In this document: in pieces, positions 1 to 13,799 of the stretch
Numbering within the stretch: position 1 is the first letter of the stretch
Layout: each line of letters begins with the position of its first letter
Origin: Casuarius casuarius
Taxonomy: Eukaryota; Chordata; Aves; Casuariiformes; Casuariidae
Reading direction: 5' to 3'
Length of the DNA: 64,000 nt
Assembly (NCBI GenBank): GCA_003342895.1
Contig: PTFA01000158.1
Location: forward strand, 1,258,026-1,322,025
The notes under the pieces: generated by a model
What the model was told of the DNA's origin: nothing
Database searches by the model: none
Seen by the model: the letters and a program-made list of their open reading frames with translations, nothing else
Program-made: the position numbers and the translations under genes

Positions 1-1894
1 TCAAGTCACGCTTTTCATCCTCATGTTATGACTAAGAAATGCCCTTGAAAAAAACACACTAAATTATCTCCTCTGCTACCTATTACTTTTTCTAGAGCAA
101 TCTGATTTTGACATGGCTTGTTTTTTGAAGTTGTATTCCTCAAGTATAGCCAAAGGACAAATGGTCTGAAGACCTGCATAAATAATACACCCTATGTTTA
201 AATGTCAAACTTAAACAAACATCTCAAAAGAAATTCCATTTAACTCATTTTAGAATTCTGAAGAATAATAGAATTTTGCAGAAAACCACCCCATTATGAC
301 ATTTGTTTGTACTTCAGATTATCATCAAACAAACAGAGCTCCAGGACTAATGCCGAACTTTCTGTTCTCTCGGTTGGTTACAGTTGGGTATTTGAAACAA
401 CTGCTGCTTCTCGTGAAAATCTGTAACCTCTGTGATTCTTAAAAGCTTGCCCCCCACCACTTCTGATACTAAATGAGTTATTGGATTTTAAACTTCATAA
501 TCACAACTACCATCTGTAATGCTATTTTCTGTCATAATTCTCTTCATTTCTCTTGTTTCTTGAGACTCTTGCTTCATGCCAAATTGTGCATTATACCATC
601 CATTGATTGATTTATGGACGTTTCTCTCTAGAGTGAAAACCCAGTTTGCCTTTTTTATGAACAAAATGTTTATACCCTGGTGTTAGATTTGAAAACCCTC
701 TCATCCATCCTGATCTAATACATATTTTTGGCCTGTGGAAACTAAGGATGCTTGTAGCGAAATGTCGTCTGACAGGGCGATCCCCTGGAGGGTCTATAAA
801 CTTTCACTGGCTACATTTTGTTCTTATTTAAAGTAAGGCTAAATAATAGGCGATAAAACTGAAGAGTAAAACTGAGGAATTTCTATGCCTCATCAGAGGG
901 CATTTCTTCATGAAACCCAGTGTCAGGGAATAGAGCTCTGTTTTAAAGTGGAATAATTCTAGTCAAAGTTTTGGTGTGTCGCAAGTATTTTCCCTATTGC
1001 ACAGCCAGCCCACACATCTTCATTTTGACCCCCAAAACACTGTCATTTGGTATCTTTCCCCTCCCTGTTAGAAGACCAGAAGCAGGGGCCTGGCACCCAC
1101 CCCCAGATGACAGTCCCAGCTTCTCAGCTTGGGTGCAGGCATCCCTGGGGACATGGAGTCTCTGCCCTCCCACCAAACCTCTTCTCTCTGGACTCTTGCC
1201 ACCCAAAACCATTTCCTGGACTCTCAAAAAACTCCATCTTTCCCAAATTTACCACTTTTTTTCTAATAATCTTATTTCTTTCTCTTCCTCAGCAACATTA
1301 TTATTTTTCTCCTTTGTGGCATCCCCACTCTCACGTGAGGACCATTCCCACCCAGTCGGAGGTGGCAGAGAAAAGCCGAAATATCATTTTCTGCCATCTG
1401 AATAGCCCCCAAGCTGAGGAAAGACTGATTGGAGAGCAGTGAGCGTGTTGCAGCGGCGGAGGGGACAGTGCCTCTGCACGCTCCCATCCCCTTGGGGACT
1501 GGCGAGAGTGGGGATGGATTATTCTGCTTCTCTAGTAACTTTGCTCATGCCAGCAGTGGAGAATCAGAGTCGTTCTGTTGACAGGTTGTTGATCCCTGCC
1601 GAGGTGTTGACATTCTTAGAGCCGCTTTCTGGGACAAAAGCAGCCGCAGGCTGGCACAGAGGAGAGCCTGCAGGGGATAAAAGGTCTCTGCGCTGGGCAG
1701 AAACACAGGTCTTAGTGAAGTCACCTTGCAATTTTTCACTTATGAAGGCAGAATGAAACTGAGCCTTTTACTTTCCTGTTTTCAAACTGATTATTAGGCT
1801 TCTTTTGCCTAAACTGACCATTTTAAATGCACCCTCACTCATGCCCCTGCATAGTTCTGCTAACTGGAACCCACCTGGGAGCTGTTAAGCTAAT
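1..1894. other. Unique non-coding sequence
   Basis: No gene or clear repeat is visible. Overlapping open frames of 131 and 144 codons lie at 971-1442 on the plus strand, but they occupy two frames of the same bases, are rich in Ser, Pro and Leu as expected from C/T-rich DNA, and show no domain, splice context or start context. I treat them as chance frames. Confidence 0.6.
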
Positions 1895-1950
1895 GGGGGC
1901 AGATCCCTGAGCCATATAAATCCACGTTGCTTTGCTGGTTTCACATAAAG
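1895..1950 (+). repeat. Decayed copy of a palindromic interspersed repeat (one arm)
   Basis: The stretch begins GGGGCAGATCCCTGAGCC and runs into a TATAAATCCACGTTGC segment. It resembles the left arm seen more completely at 57240-57318 (GGCCAGATCATCACCTGG then TATAAATCC). I recall similar 'CAGATCCTCAGCTGGTGTAAAT' arms as common dispersed repeats in reptile and bird genomes but cannot name the family with certainty. The match is short, so this is a tentative call. Confidence 0.35.
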
Positions 1951-4900
1951 CCATTGGCCAAATGCACTGAGCCACTTAGGAAGCAAGTCTGTCACCATGA
2001 GCACCTGGCAAGTTGCCTTCCCACCTCAAAATGCTTAAAAAATATAAGGATTCATTTAGAAAGTGCTTTTGCTGTACTAGCTCCTTTAGGGAATATAAGA
2101 GTTGAAATGGGTGATGAAGCATTCATTGAATTTCTATCATTTCCCCCCTGCCAGTTATTTCTTTCTCTAAGAGCCTGTACATATGCTGGAGATCCCTAGT
2201 ATCTTTATACTTCAGTGGCAGGTGAAGTGTTTGGGATGGAGGGCAGCAACCTCTTAAACGTGATGTGCTGTTGGGGGATTTGTAGTGCAGGACTATACCT
2301 TTTTCTGGGACACAGGAGGATATAAAAGGTCATGTTATGCAACACTCGGAGTCATACATTTGTTTTCTGTCATATCTAAAATTATCTATTGGGTGTTTTT
2401 TTATTTTGAAGATTTTAACATGTATTCTTGTCTCTGTGACTCACTTGCTCTACTTAAATTAAGAAAATGAGGAAAAAGAAATATGTGCCTTTTCTTCATG
2501 ATTATGCAACTACTCCAGTCACTGCAAAAATAGTTTGATGGTCTTAAGGTCCTTGTGGACTTTTTCCATTAAGATGCGTAAAAAAGAAGTTAAAAACAAG
2601 CCCCCCCCCGCAGTTTTATTTTGTGACCGTGCACAAATACTTGTGCTTTTTCTGTTTCAGGTAGCCGAAAATCATCGCTTTTGCTGATAACATTATGCTC
2701 GCTGTCTTTCTTAGCTAACTTGTGAAACACTCAATATGCAGGGAAATTCTGTCAGGGTTTGCACTTGCCTGGGAGCTGACAGAGCCTTTTCTTTCCAGCT
2801 TCCACTCCTGTCAGGCTGGAATTGGTTTTAAGAGCTGAATCCACTCCTTGGCCCCAGAGCGATGCCAGTCTGACCCACAGAAGTCTTTGGGCACTGCAGC
2901 ACCGGGTAGAGAGTTGATTAAGCAAACTAGAGATGGGTTTTCAGAGACAACGGAAGGCCTTTCTGGAGCTGGGAACAAAAAGGATGTTTTATCTGACTGA
3001 AAAGTGGAAACTTTCATTTGGATGTGGAAGGATTCAATTTCTTCCTGTTCCTGAAGAGATATTAATCTTTATCTCTGAGGTCACTGCTTTACTACTACAC
3101 TAATCAAGCACTGTTTTAGGGACATTTGGTAATTCTTCCTCCCTTCTGTTTCTCTAAAAGCTTTCCGCAAGGACCTTGGGACAATGTGACTTACTGTATG
3201 GACATACACAAATCATTTATTAGGATTATACACACGGCTGTAGAAACTGTCCTGCTGATTTTTAGCTTACACAAGGCCACAGTCTACATTAACTTGCTTA
3301 TCAGTGGAAAAGGCACATATGGGACATTCAAACCTCTACTGGAAGATGTAATAAAATTTGCTAATTAAAAGAAAATCTGGTTTTCGTGATCAATGTACTA
3401 GACGACTGATAAGAGTCTCCCTCTACTTTCAATGTCTAGCTTGTATCACAGGCAGCAAAATGGAGTTACAGCTTATATCTTTTACAAAACTAGGAAGTTA
3501 TGTGTGTTGACAAGAGCCAGCATTTCCCCTGCTGTATGTTTGCACTGTTAGCAATCTTATGAATTCCATTACTGAACTTTAAGCATCTAAATGTAGGCAT
3601 TTCAGTTAAAAGACTAATATCCCTAGACTCCTCATATAGTCAATGGAGAGAGAAAAGATTCTCCAATGGGCAATTCAGAGCATGCAAGTCCTTCTCTGAA
3701 TTGTCCTCTGGAGGAATTTCTTCCCTTCTGCTATTTGGTGGAGTCCTGGTGCCGTCTGTCAGCACAGAGCATAGCTTTGTGGCAGCCTGAAGACAGGCCC
3801 GAAGCAAGCCTTTTGCAAGGGCTGGTGTCACGTCAAATGCTGCCTTTCAGGACACACTGGGAGCGCAGTGTGGTCAGGCCCATCCTGCAAGGTGCAGGGC
3901 ACAGCCTTTGGGAACTGAATTTAGCCTATTGCTGTTTTATAGCCCATATTTTTCAGGAAGCCAGACTCTCAGAAAATTAGTCAAAACAGGAACTCAAAAT
4001 TTCAGCCCTCCAAAGAATGGTTTTGGACTGTGGAGCAAACATGTTCTCATCTGAAATCTCAGTACAAGCCCATCCTATTAGTTGCTCTCTGAGTCAAGAG
4101 CAGAAACATATTTATAGTGCCAGTACAGACACAGATGCAATAGTGCAGCAAGAACTACTCTCCATTCAGGAAGGGCAAAATGTAGGCATGCATCTATAAC
4201 AGATTGTTTTAATTTCATTCCCAGTAATGTATATCTTACTTTAAGTGAACCTTTGGAAGGAAGGGAGATTGTTTTAGCCCTTATGGAGCTACTCAGTTTC
4301 TCTGGGCAGAAGGGGTATTGGCAGGTGTGGAGTGAGCCTGGGAAGAGAAGCACAGGATGCAAGATTGCAGTGAAAACCAGAGAGAAAACAGCCAGGACAT
4401 AGAAGTGATGGAGGGAACTTTCCTGGAGCCAAAGGGGACTGTGCAGAATTTGCTGACAGACAGAAAGTCAATTGGCTGCAGCCAAGTGTAGGAGGAGGCC
4501 ACCCAGCTGTGAGGGTGCAGTGAGTGGGAAGGGAGGTGTATACAAGCCCTTTGGCTTCTATTCTCTTTCCTAGATGCTTTGATTTCTTTTCAATGTAAAA
4601 AAATCTATTTTTCTCATTTTTATTAAAAAAATTTTTTAATATAAAGCATTTGGGTATTCTGGAGTCGCGTGCTCTAAGGAAAAGGTCTGTATTCCTCAAA
4701 GCTCCATCTGACATAGGTATTGATTGCAAAATGTGCAAAACAGCTGGAGGAGGGAGTAAATATCAGAGGTCTGTTCATCAAGACACGATTCTGCTTTATA
4801 AAAGATTGGTAGAGACTAGTCTTTATAAAAGACTTCTAAATACAATATATCTAAAAGAAAAGATTTTTAATACTTCCATAATGTTTATAATTCTTCAAAA

Positions 4901-5411
4901 TCTGCTGAAATGAAGTTGACTTTAATTTGCAAGTTTTCATTCACTTCTGAAGTCTAACTACAACCCATTTAGACATATGATCAGTACCTGCAAATGAAAG
5001 CTAGAGCTAACACACAGTTGAATGTCACCTCCAATGCATATTTCATACTAGAACTGGCTTTTTCCTCATCACTCTAAAGCAGCATCTACAAATTGCCCTT
5101 TGGCTTTCGAAATTTGAAAAATGAACTTTAGATGATATATAAGTTGCTCATAGAGAGGAATTGAAAGAACTAGGACAAAATCAAAAAAGAAGCCAGTTTT
5201 CTGCAGATTTATCCATTGGCTTATCCATAAGTTGTTTTTATGCCCATAGCTGTAGCAGAAGACCATCTCTCATTTTGCAGTATTCATACTCATCTAGACA
5301 GACAATTTGGACAGTGGAAAAAAGGAATTCACATTTTAAATATTTTTAATAGAAAAAAAAGATATTTTATGTTTTAAAAGTTTTTTTTCCTTCAAACACA
5401 TTAAGTGTAAT
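1951..5411. other. Unique non-coding sequence
   Basis: There is no recognisable gene. A C9 run lies near 2601-2609. A short stretch at 3389-3435 loosely resembles a CR1 3' end on the plus strand but is too degraded to call. A 12-base motif, CTTTATAAAAGA, is directly repeated near 4793 and 4819. The minus-strand 149-codon frame at 4289-4738 has no recognisable domain. Confidence 0.5.
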
Positions 5412-5508
5412 TGCTGTTTCACAGGTAGGAACTAAGATGTGAAGAATTTGGTCCTACTAAATTCACAGATGGCCAAAGTTTTTAATGGAGCAGAGTCAGA
5501 TCTGAAAC
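5412..5508 (+). repeat. MIR-like ancient SINE fragment
   Basis: The order of short blocks matches the MIR core and tail: TTTCACAGGTAGGAACTAAG (like 'TTTTACAGATGAGGAAACTGAG'), then TTCACAGATGGCC (like 'TCACACAGCTAG'), then GGAGCAGAGTCAGATCTGAAAC (like 'GGCAGAGCTGGGATTTGAAC'). Similarity by eye is about 65 to 70 percent, with spacing as expected. Such old SINE copies are shared among amniotes. No coding capacity is expected. Confidence 0.5.
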
Positions 5509-6849
5509 AATTTGCACCTGTGTGTAAGAATATGAAAGAGCACCATTAACAGAACTGATTCCTTAGACTATATCATAAAAACTGGCAGGCAGTGGGGCAG
5601 GTTTAATTGTTAGCATAGTTTCTGGCACGGTTTTCACCCATACCAAAGAGCCACTCAACCAGATAATGTTTAATCATAGCTGGGTGACAATATGGGCCAG
5701 ATCCTACACATGGACCAACAATATGGGTCTGTCCCCCGAAAAGCAGTATGGACAAAGCCAGCCTGTTTGGGAGTGGAAGAGAGTTTCTCTATGGGGACTA
5801 AGCTGAGCCATTTAGCTTCAGAGCAAATGGTGAGACTCTGGATGCAGAACATACTTCTTTCCATTCGGCTCAGATGTTAATATGCCATATTTGAAATACT
5901 TGAGCAAGACCAATCTGTGCAACAGAAAATGAAGAAAAGTTATCATTAATATTGTGCCTTTTCAGTGCCATGGTTCAACAGTTGTTGGTGTTTTACCCTT
6001 GTTTTCCTTTTAATGGCTTCTCTGTCTTTTTGTGTGATTTTCTTCCTCTTTTAAGGTATTGCATGTACAGTAACAGCTTCCCTTGACAGCCACAGAACAC
6101 TGTGAATAAATGGAGTGGTCTCGGTAATCCTGCATATAGGCAAATGAACAGAAATTATAATGTCATGGGTCATGAAACTACCAAACTTCTATAGTGAAAC
6201 CAATGATCTGTTTTACATCTTCACAGCGCTGGGACTTTGGGCACATTTTTATCATTTTGCCTTTTTCAAATAGGAAATTCCACACTTTGTATGGTTGACA
6301 GTTCTTAACAGCAAGGTACTATAGATGGATATGCATGTATTTAACTGTATTTATGACTATTTGATTTTTTTTGAACATCTAAAGGCTTATTTTGCATTGA
6401 TAATTAGGTATTTTAGTTTATGGGAATTATTTGAGAGTTATAATTAAGTCGACTGTCAAACGTGATGTAAATTAACTTGTTATAAATCTGTGTTAGGAAA
6501 ATACTGCTTGTACATCTTTCTATATAGGACAAGGAACAAAAAGGAAGGCTGAAAACTAATGCTAAACTAATACTGCTGTATGTGTCCCTTTCACCATTAT
6601 CAAATGTGTCATGATTCTGCACTCAGTTACCCAGGTACAGCTGGGGTGCGACATCGGTGCAAATGCAATGCATCAAATCTTGCTGTAATTTAGTGGCAAA
6701 TCTGTTATGGACCTACGTTAGAAAATAATACTTAAAAGGGAGAAAAAGATTCACAAAATAGGATACAGCTAGATAAGAAATTAGGTAATGGGCGACAACC
6801 ACCATTAGTGTTGAAAGGTATCAGCAGTGCAGAATTCAGTCAGACTATC
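5509..6849. other. Unique non-coding sequence
   Basis: No gene, RNA gene or clear repeat is seen. A pair of ACAATATGGG motifs lies at about 5689 and 5719, which is minor. Confidence 0.5.
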
Positions 6850-7605
6850 ACAGAGGAAGAACTGGGTGAGGAGCAGGGTTAGAATAAAAGACCCAGAATG
6901 AGCTTATGAAATAATTACATAATTACAGATTTAAAATGGGAATCTGTGAGCTGGAAGAAACAGAGGAAAAGAAAGACCTGTGTGTATTAATTAATCACAG
7001 GATGACTATGAGGCACAAGTGGGAATAAACTGTGAAAAAGGTAGAAGTGAATTTGGGACATATTGGCTGAAGGACTTCAGGCGGAAAGTGTGCAAGGCAC
7101 CAAGCAGGCCACATGAAGAATACTATTTACAACAGTTATAACAGTTACAACAGTTACCATCAAGAAAGAAGAGCTTTAAAGCCAAAAGGTTTGCTGAAAG
7201 AATTGCTGTCGTTATCACAGAAATGAAGGAGCTGTTTTTCTTTCCTCACACAGCAGAGTTTGACTTGCTTAGCTGAGCAGAGCCAAAATCAAGAGAATTT
7301 CTCTCAAAAAATACTTCAGGAGTGAAAACATCTCCTAATGAATTCAGATATTTTAGTTAAAGGCCAATTTCAGCATAAGAAAAAATTGATGGTCTATATA
7401 TCTGTGAATTTGGGTTAGTTAGTATAATATCTAAGGTTTTACAGCTATCTTCTGGTGGAGAGAATGGCAATAAGACACAAAGATAGATATTAGTTAATTT
7501 ATGAAAGATACATGATTATGTGTAACAGATTATATGATGTGGCTGTCTGTCACATGAAAGGACTGGAATAGATGATCCTGGAAGTCCATTTTAATATTCC
7601 TCTGA
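6850..7605 (+). mobile_element. Old CR1 LINE fragment, ORF2 C-terminal part and 3' end
   Basis: Translation of 6950-7050 gives, in one frame, ...KKDLCVLINHRMTM.. and then a ..TVKKV segment, matching the CR1 reverse-transcriptase C-terminal block 'EKDLGVLVDHRMTMSQQ..AVKKAN'. At 7095-7135 the frame reads RPHEEYYLQQ, matching the CR1 motif 'RPHLEYCVQF'. The middle part is weaker. The segment at 7552-7585 (GGACTGGAATAGATGATCC) is the usual CR1 3' UTR motif 'GGACTAGATGATC'. Stops and indels are frequent, so it is a dead, very old copy in sense orientation. No terminal 8-base tail repeat survives. Confidence 0.75.
7131..7156 (+). repeat. Three copies of AACAGTTA at exact 9-bp spacing
   Basis: AACAGTTA starts at 7131, 7140 and 7149. 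The array lies inside the decayed CR1 fragment and probably arose by replication slippage. The reverse complement contains TAACTG, a MYB-type core, so three MYB-like sites sit in phase. Function is unknown. Confidence 0.7.
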
Positions 7606-10600
7606 AGATTCACAAAGATGCAATATGCACAGTACTTGTGACAGACTAGACTCAACCTTTCCCTGCTGAGCTCAGTGGACTATATTAATGAAGTAGTTTG
7701 GGACTCTGAATCCTGCTCTCACTCTCAGCTGTCTTCATCAGAGAATACCCTACCACTAAGCTACTGAAGAGGAGGTGGACATGCTTTGGGGCTCTGCAAA
7801 GTAAATCCCCACTTTGCAGAGGTGCCCAGACATAGCTTTGGGATGTGTGTCTAGCTGATGAGCTCATGTTTCTCTCTGATGTGTTTCTCTTGGGTGTGGG
7901 GACATCCCAGTGCTGGTGGGTGGCATGGCGGAGCCTCACTCTCCTACGTACCACGTGCAGGGTGTCTAATGTGGCTGTATGACCTCCAGCCCTTGAAACT
8001 GGACACCTGACTTCTGACTTCAATACCTGAGTTCTAGGTGTCACATTGTGAAATGTCACACTACCTATGGTCCCTTCTTTCACATCTATCTTATTGCAGA
8101 TCCCCACTGCACCATTTGCTCAGTGTGAGTAAGAAATCTAGCTTGATGTGTTCTTCAGCTAACATGATTCTGACTTTTCAAATACAGTTCATGTTGGCTG
8201 GAAAGCTGAATTATACATGAGATTATGTAAAAATGTAATTAGAAACTTGGTGAATGGCTGAGAGTGAACTCTATTCAATTGGATGGATCAATTACTAGTT
8301 ACTAGTTTAAATGCCTGTATAAGTGGACCATTCTCCCTACGGCAGCTTGGACTTCTTGTACCAGTTTAACTTCAAAAGCACTTTCAGGATTTTTCTTATA
8401 AACAATTCATCCTGTAAATAAAGGATTCTCTGACAAAGACTGATTGACTGGGCAAGACTTACGTTCATTAATTGTTAGGAAAGGGCTTCCCCACTCAGTT
8501 ACTGTTTAAATAGTAAAATCATAGCTAGGAAGTTATCAGAAGTTAAGGGATAATTTGGTGAAGGTTTCAGACATGCAGCTGGCTGATTTTGATAGTCATG
8601 GTATTTTACAGAAGTGTTTTGTAAATGGCTTATATATGCATTAATATCTATCTGTCTGCCCCTATCTATATATCTAACTTGTCCTCTGCTGAATTTGCTA
8701 TTGGGTAGATAACCAAATGGAGAAGGGCGTGTTGGGCAGAAGATGATAAGTATTTTTTCAAGTTTCGCATGTTATATCTGCACTCTCTCCTGATTTGCTA
8801 GTTAATTACTAACATTTGCATCTGCACATTTAGTGAGTGCTGGAAAGAAGACAGAACTCTGTTAGTATTGACTACGAGCTCAGCAAAGCCAGAATTTTTG
8901 TGGTAAAATGCAACAAAAAGCAGAATGCTTTTTCCTATTTCTCCTTCTGTTTTACTGTTATTTCAACAGGTTTCTGCCTTTAAGATAACTGTGATATTAA
9001 TTTAGTGGCCATGTTGGAGTGAAATTTTGAAGATGGCATCTGTGATATTAGCAGGTCGAACACTAGCATCAGTGCATGATTTGCAGTAACCTTTTTGCAA
9101 GACCTGAGGCAGTCTGACATTAGTAAGAGCTAGTCACTGTGCCTTTGGGAAAGGCTGTCTTCAGGTTTGAAAATTGTTTGATAAAACAATTACTTTATCA
9201 ACTGCTTTTGAATAGACCGCCAGAAAACAGGATAGGAGAGGTGAGAGGGACCCTCATTGAACATCTTGTTCATGATGCAGTGAGGATGATGACCTAGAAA
9301 TACCTTCGACTCACATGCTGAACAGTGTGATGGAGGGTGCAAAGAGGTAGTGGATTAACTGTGTCATGATTGTCATGACAGGCAAGGCGTAACTTCTCAT
9401 TACAGGTTTTCAATGCCAATAACTGTTCATCATGTGTCACCAGAGTAGGGACACCCTGGAGAAAAACTGTCATGTGAGCAGTTACGGATGTCCTATGTGC
9501 ATCTAGAGACTCCCTATGGGCCACCATTATCAGGGTCTGAGAGCTCCTTTGCACAGCACAGATCTGCCTGACTCTCACTGGGCTGCATTCAGGGACTGGC
9601 TTGGACTTTCAGGGTTTCCCTGGCAAAAAAAGATGAAAAGCAACAGCACCTCTGTAGCCACTTGAGATGTGAGAGAGCAGCGCTAGAGATCTGTGCTGGA
9701 GAGCAGAAGAGCTGCCCACTTGCTCTTTGCTTTCTTGCATGAGGGTATGAGACATGTGGACACCTGCACTAGCAGATATGTAAGGACACACAGACAATTC
9801 CTGGTCTGGTGAATCCCCAGTGCATCACTGGCTGCGCACAGACTACGGACAGAACAGGTCACACTGGCCAGACCGAGGGCCCCTGTAGATGAATGTGGCC
9901 AACCGTGGTGCTTAGGGAGGAGGATAAAAGAAACAGCAACGAAATGACTGTTCTTGGAGGAGGAAGGACAATCAGCTCTGTATCATGGTTAGAGGGAGCT
10001 GTTAAATATCCCCCAGTTTCATGAGCAATTGCTTCTCCACTCTGCATCCTTAATGCCTCTAATTTCTACTAAATCCTGTTGTTTTCCTGCCCCTTATCTT
10101 CCTATGCTATTTCTCTACTTTGTCTTCTTTCTGTGATCTATAAAAAGTGTACTCTGGGAGGCAGGAACTGTTATTTTTGTTACACATCTGCACTATTCCT
10201 GCAGTTAGATGTGCATGGGGTTTCCAGGTACTGTTTTAAGGCATTCTGTAGATAATAATAACAACAGCTAATGACTAATTTTAAGCAGAGCCCTGCTCAA
10301 AAACCACTGACAGAGCCCAGGTGCTGGAAGAAGAGGTGTAATTACTGCCCAGGAAAGTAGTCCTGCTTAGGGGGTGATGGACCTGTCTATAATTTTAACA
10401 TTTTTCCAGCGATTAGCACACTAAAAAATGACTGGGTTCTTCCATTACTCGATAATTTTGTTATTGGATTATCTTCTACTTCAGGCTGCGGAGAGACAAA
10501 CAAAGCCCATGATTCTGTTTGCCTTAATGAAGTCTTAACCTTGAAGCTGACTTTTGCATTGCACCTTTCTGGTCTCCCGTTGGCCTGCAGTCTGGATGCT

Positions 10601-13600
10601 TAGAGGTTACTTTGCAGCAGCTGAGCAGACACTGTACGCTCAGTTTCTCTGGGCTCATTGCATCCTTTAGTGAATTTACCTTGTGGCTCAAGAAGGTGGC
10701 TGAGGAGAGGAAAAAGGGGAAAGGACAGCTAGGTCAGAAGATGCTGCAGCTATGGAAAGTAGGAAAAAAAAAAGAGGATCTAATATCTAAGACTGTTGTC
10801 AAAGGTTATTCGTTGGAAATTGCCAGTGAGGTATCGATGGGAAGGAGCGAGAAGCCTGGAGCAGACCTGGAAATGATTGGAGAAGGTTCAGAGTTTAAAT
10901 GGAAAGTGAAAGACTTACTTAAAAGACAAAAGTCTATTTGATCCTGGTGGCATAAGTTTTGTGAGAGCTTTTTGCAGCTAAAAAGCAAATGAAATGTCTA
11001 ATTCTAATTATACCTGGGTGTTAGCTGTCCCATCAATAAACATTCTTATTTTATTTGGCTCACCTTTTCTTGGTCTGGTCAACAGGACATTCTTCCCAAA
11101 GTGCTGTGAGATAATGACTCTGACTTTAATTAAAGCTTCCTTTCCAAAAGAGAAAATGTAGCACGGGGTGGTAAGGAAAGTCTGTTTCTCTAAAAAATTA
11201 ACAATATGCTTCTTTTAAGATTTTCTTTTACATCCAAATATTAGTCAATTACAGTGAACTTAAAAAATAACAGATAATGGCAATTATCACTGCTCAGTTT
11301 AATACCAAGTCTATTGTATCTGTATGGCAGTAACAAGCGAGTCCTAATTAAACAGTAGAGACCTTTTTCCAAGTCCTTAATGAACAAAGAGGAGTAATAG
11401 TCTGAGGTAATAATAGACAGTGCTTAATATTCAGCTTAGCCATTACCTGACCACAAAACAACAATTCTTCAAAAATTCTGTTAAAGAAATAATCACTAGT
11501 ATTTATCCCCATACAAGCAAAAATACATAGGGAAACAGAGAAATATAGATAAATTTTAATGCAGGCCATGGTCCCTGTGGGTAGTGAGGCAGTTTTTCCA
11601 CCTCTGACTGTCTAACTCCCCAGAAAATGTCTATTTGGCTTACACCTTGGAGTGGCCTGGTTGTATAAGAATATATGGAAGGAGGTGAGAGAATGCAAAA
11701 AAAGAGCAGATGTTTTATACCTACCCCAAGGCCTGGGCTGGGTTTGAAAGATCTGTAATTTTGTAAGGCAAAAAATGCAAAGTCTTCTAGTCAGAATGGG
11801 TGGCTGTCATCACTTTGTTTGGCTTATAATACACAGCCAATTCAGCTGTCCTAAGTTTTCTCCTTTCAAAGTTTTAAAAAGATATATTTAAAAGTGGACA
11901 ATTACAGAGTATCTGTCACAGTGCCCGGGTAAGCTGTTCTAATAAGTTAAAACTTTTCATATTAAAAAAATTCACCTTCATTCTAACCTGAAATAGTTTA
12001 CCTCTCCTTTTAGCTACTGAAACTTAGATTTCTGTCCCATTGAACAGTCAATTACTTGTCCCCATAAGTACTCAAGAAAAATAAACTGCGGGATGGGAAG
12101 GGATTCCTGAATCAAGGCTTCCTGATGAGACACAACCCCTTGTCCCTAGCTGTGCCCCATCTCAGTGTAACCAGCTTTCTTCCTTGTTCTGTTGCTTCGG
12201 AGGAAAGCAAAGCCCCTCTTTCAGTCCTGAAAATAAGCTGTGCATTGGGACAAAAATAAATCCATTATGTAAATATGGTATAAACAAATGGAATCAGCAA
12301 ACAATAATCAAGTCTCTTTCAATCAGCTTTAGAGATTCTAGTAATATAGACATCCAAGGTTTCGCAGACCGTGATTAAGGGACTCATCTCTCCATCTTTG
12401 TATTGCTAAAGTAACTGGACTGAGCTCCTGAATTGCTCCCTGTAAGGGCTGTCATCAAACCCTGTCATCATGCCTGAGCTTCTTTAAGCCCTTTCCAATA
12501 TAAAGCACCCTTCTTGGATCCAGAAGTGGACACTGTGTCCCAGTAGCAGTCAGACCTGCTTCAGGGTAATATATAATAGCATATACCCAAACTGACAGGT
12601 TTATCTAGCCAAAGATCAGCCCTTTGGTGACAATGTTTTTTGGGAGTTTACATTTAGTTGATCACCCGCCATGCTGTCAGCTCCATTTCAGGATGTTTCC
12701 TAAGACAGACACTTACCGTCTGTAAGTGCGCACCACCTTCTTTGATCCTAGATGTCCTTTTGCATCATTTTGAAACATGCACTTCTTCCTTGCTTTCCAG
12801 ATTTCCAGGTGGTTCTGTCTCATTTTCTTACTCTGTGATTTGTCATTCGTCCGTTTTTTTGTCTCGGTTGCAAGCTTTGGATTTTTTGCCTTTGGTCCAA
12901 AAATAATCTGCAGAACCTTTTAAAAATATCTTTCATAAAATTGAAGGTCAGTCTTAACATGAAGATACTGCTTTAAACGGAATGTTAATTTAAATGTGAT
13001 GTTTTTATTTAAAACTCTTTCTCTGTTGTTTCAAGTCAGCCTTCTCAGGGAAGCTAGGAAAAAAAAAAGAATAAATTTCTCTAGGGTTTTCCTGTTTTAT
13101 TATTCTGCATGTTTTGGAAGTGCTCTGGATACAGTTGATTTCCCCATATTCCTATGCAGTCTATTAAGTCCTTCCATAAATGCTTCAGCACATGCCTAAC
13201 TTCACTCATGGGAAGTAGCCACATGGCAATAAAGGAAACAATTCACATATAAACAAAATTCTGCACAGAATTTTAGCAGGTTGTTTTCCATGGCACATAT
13301 AGCAAAGGGCCGGGGAGTATTTAAAATAAGGAAATACAATGCAATGGCATATCACAAACCTTGTCAGATCTGTGATGGTGTTAAAAAAAAAGTTGGTTTT
13401 GAGGAAAAATCTAAAAAGTGTTTAAGTGCCCATTTTTCCAAAGATGTTTCTTTTTTGCCTGTTGGTTGATTGGTTGATTTTTCAGATTTCTGTGACTCTA
13501 CCTACACCAGTAAATAAAGCAGGCCAGGGACTGTTTGCTAGTCCTGAAGCCAACTGGAGTGACACAGCTCGTGTTGTGTGTTCCCTGAGAGAGCATGGCT

Positions 13601-13799
13601 GTGTCTGAATTATCCGCTGGAAACGGTGCCTTGTTGTGGTATTCCCTAAACCATACCTGGGATTTCCTCCGGAGGGCGTTAGATGGCTTAAACTGTGTTA
13701 AGGACCATAATAATTTAACATGCTCTAACCTGTTCCCTGTCCTGTTGAGTGTATTGATGCAGATGTAGCTTGTGATTCCCTACCTTTAATACCCCCTAT
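7606..13799. other. Unique non-coding sequence
   Basis: No gene is recognised over 6 kb. The open frames at 7685-8107 (minus, 140 codons) and 10612-10941 (plus, 109 codons, Lys-rich because the DNA is A-rich) show no domain. Parts of 11000-11350 are AT-rich with several TAATTA-type motifs. Nothing else stands out. Confidence 0.5.

Noticed and set aside
971..1442. Two overlapping plus-strand frames of 144 and 131 codons
   Set aside because: They use two phases of the same C/T-rich DNA; composition explains both.
3389..3435. Possible CR1 3' end on the plus strand
   Set aside because: Only a short, diverged match to the 'ACTAGATGAC..TCTCTTCCA' pattern; no supporting upstream sequence.
4289..4738. 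149-codon open frame on the minus strand
   Set aside because: Low-complexity Ser/Pro/Leu composition, overlapping frames, no domain.
10612..10941. 109-codon Lys-rich frame, at first sight a possible small protein or retrogene
   Set aside because: No homologous family is recognised, and the Lys content follows from A-rich DNA.
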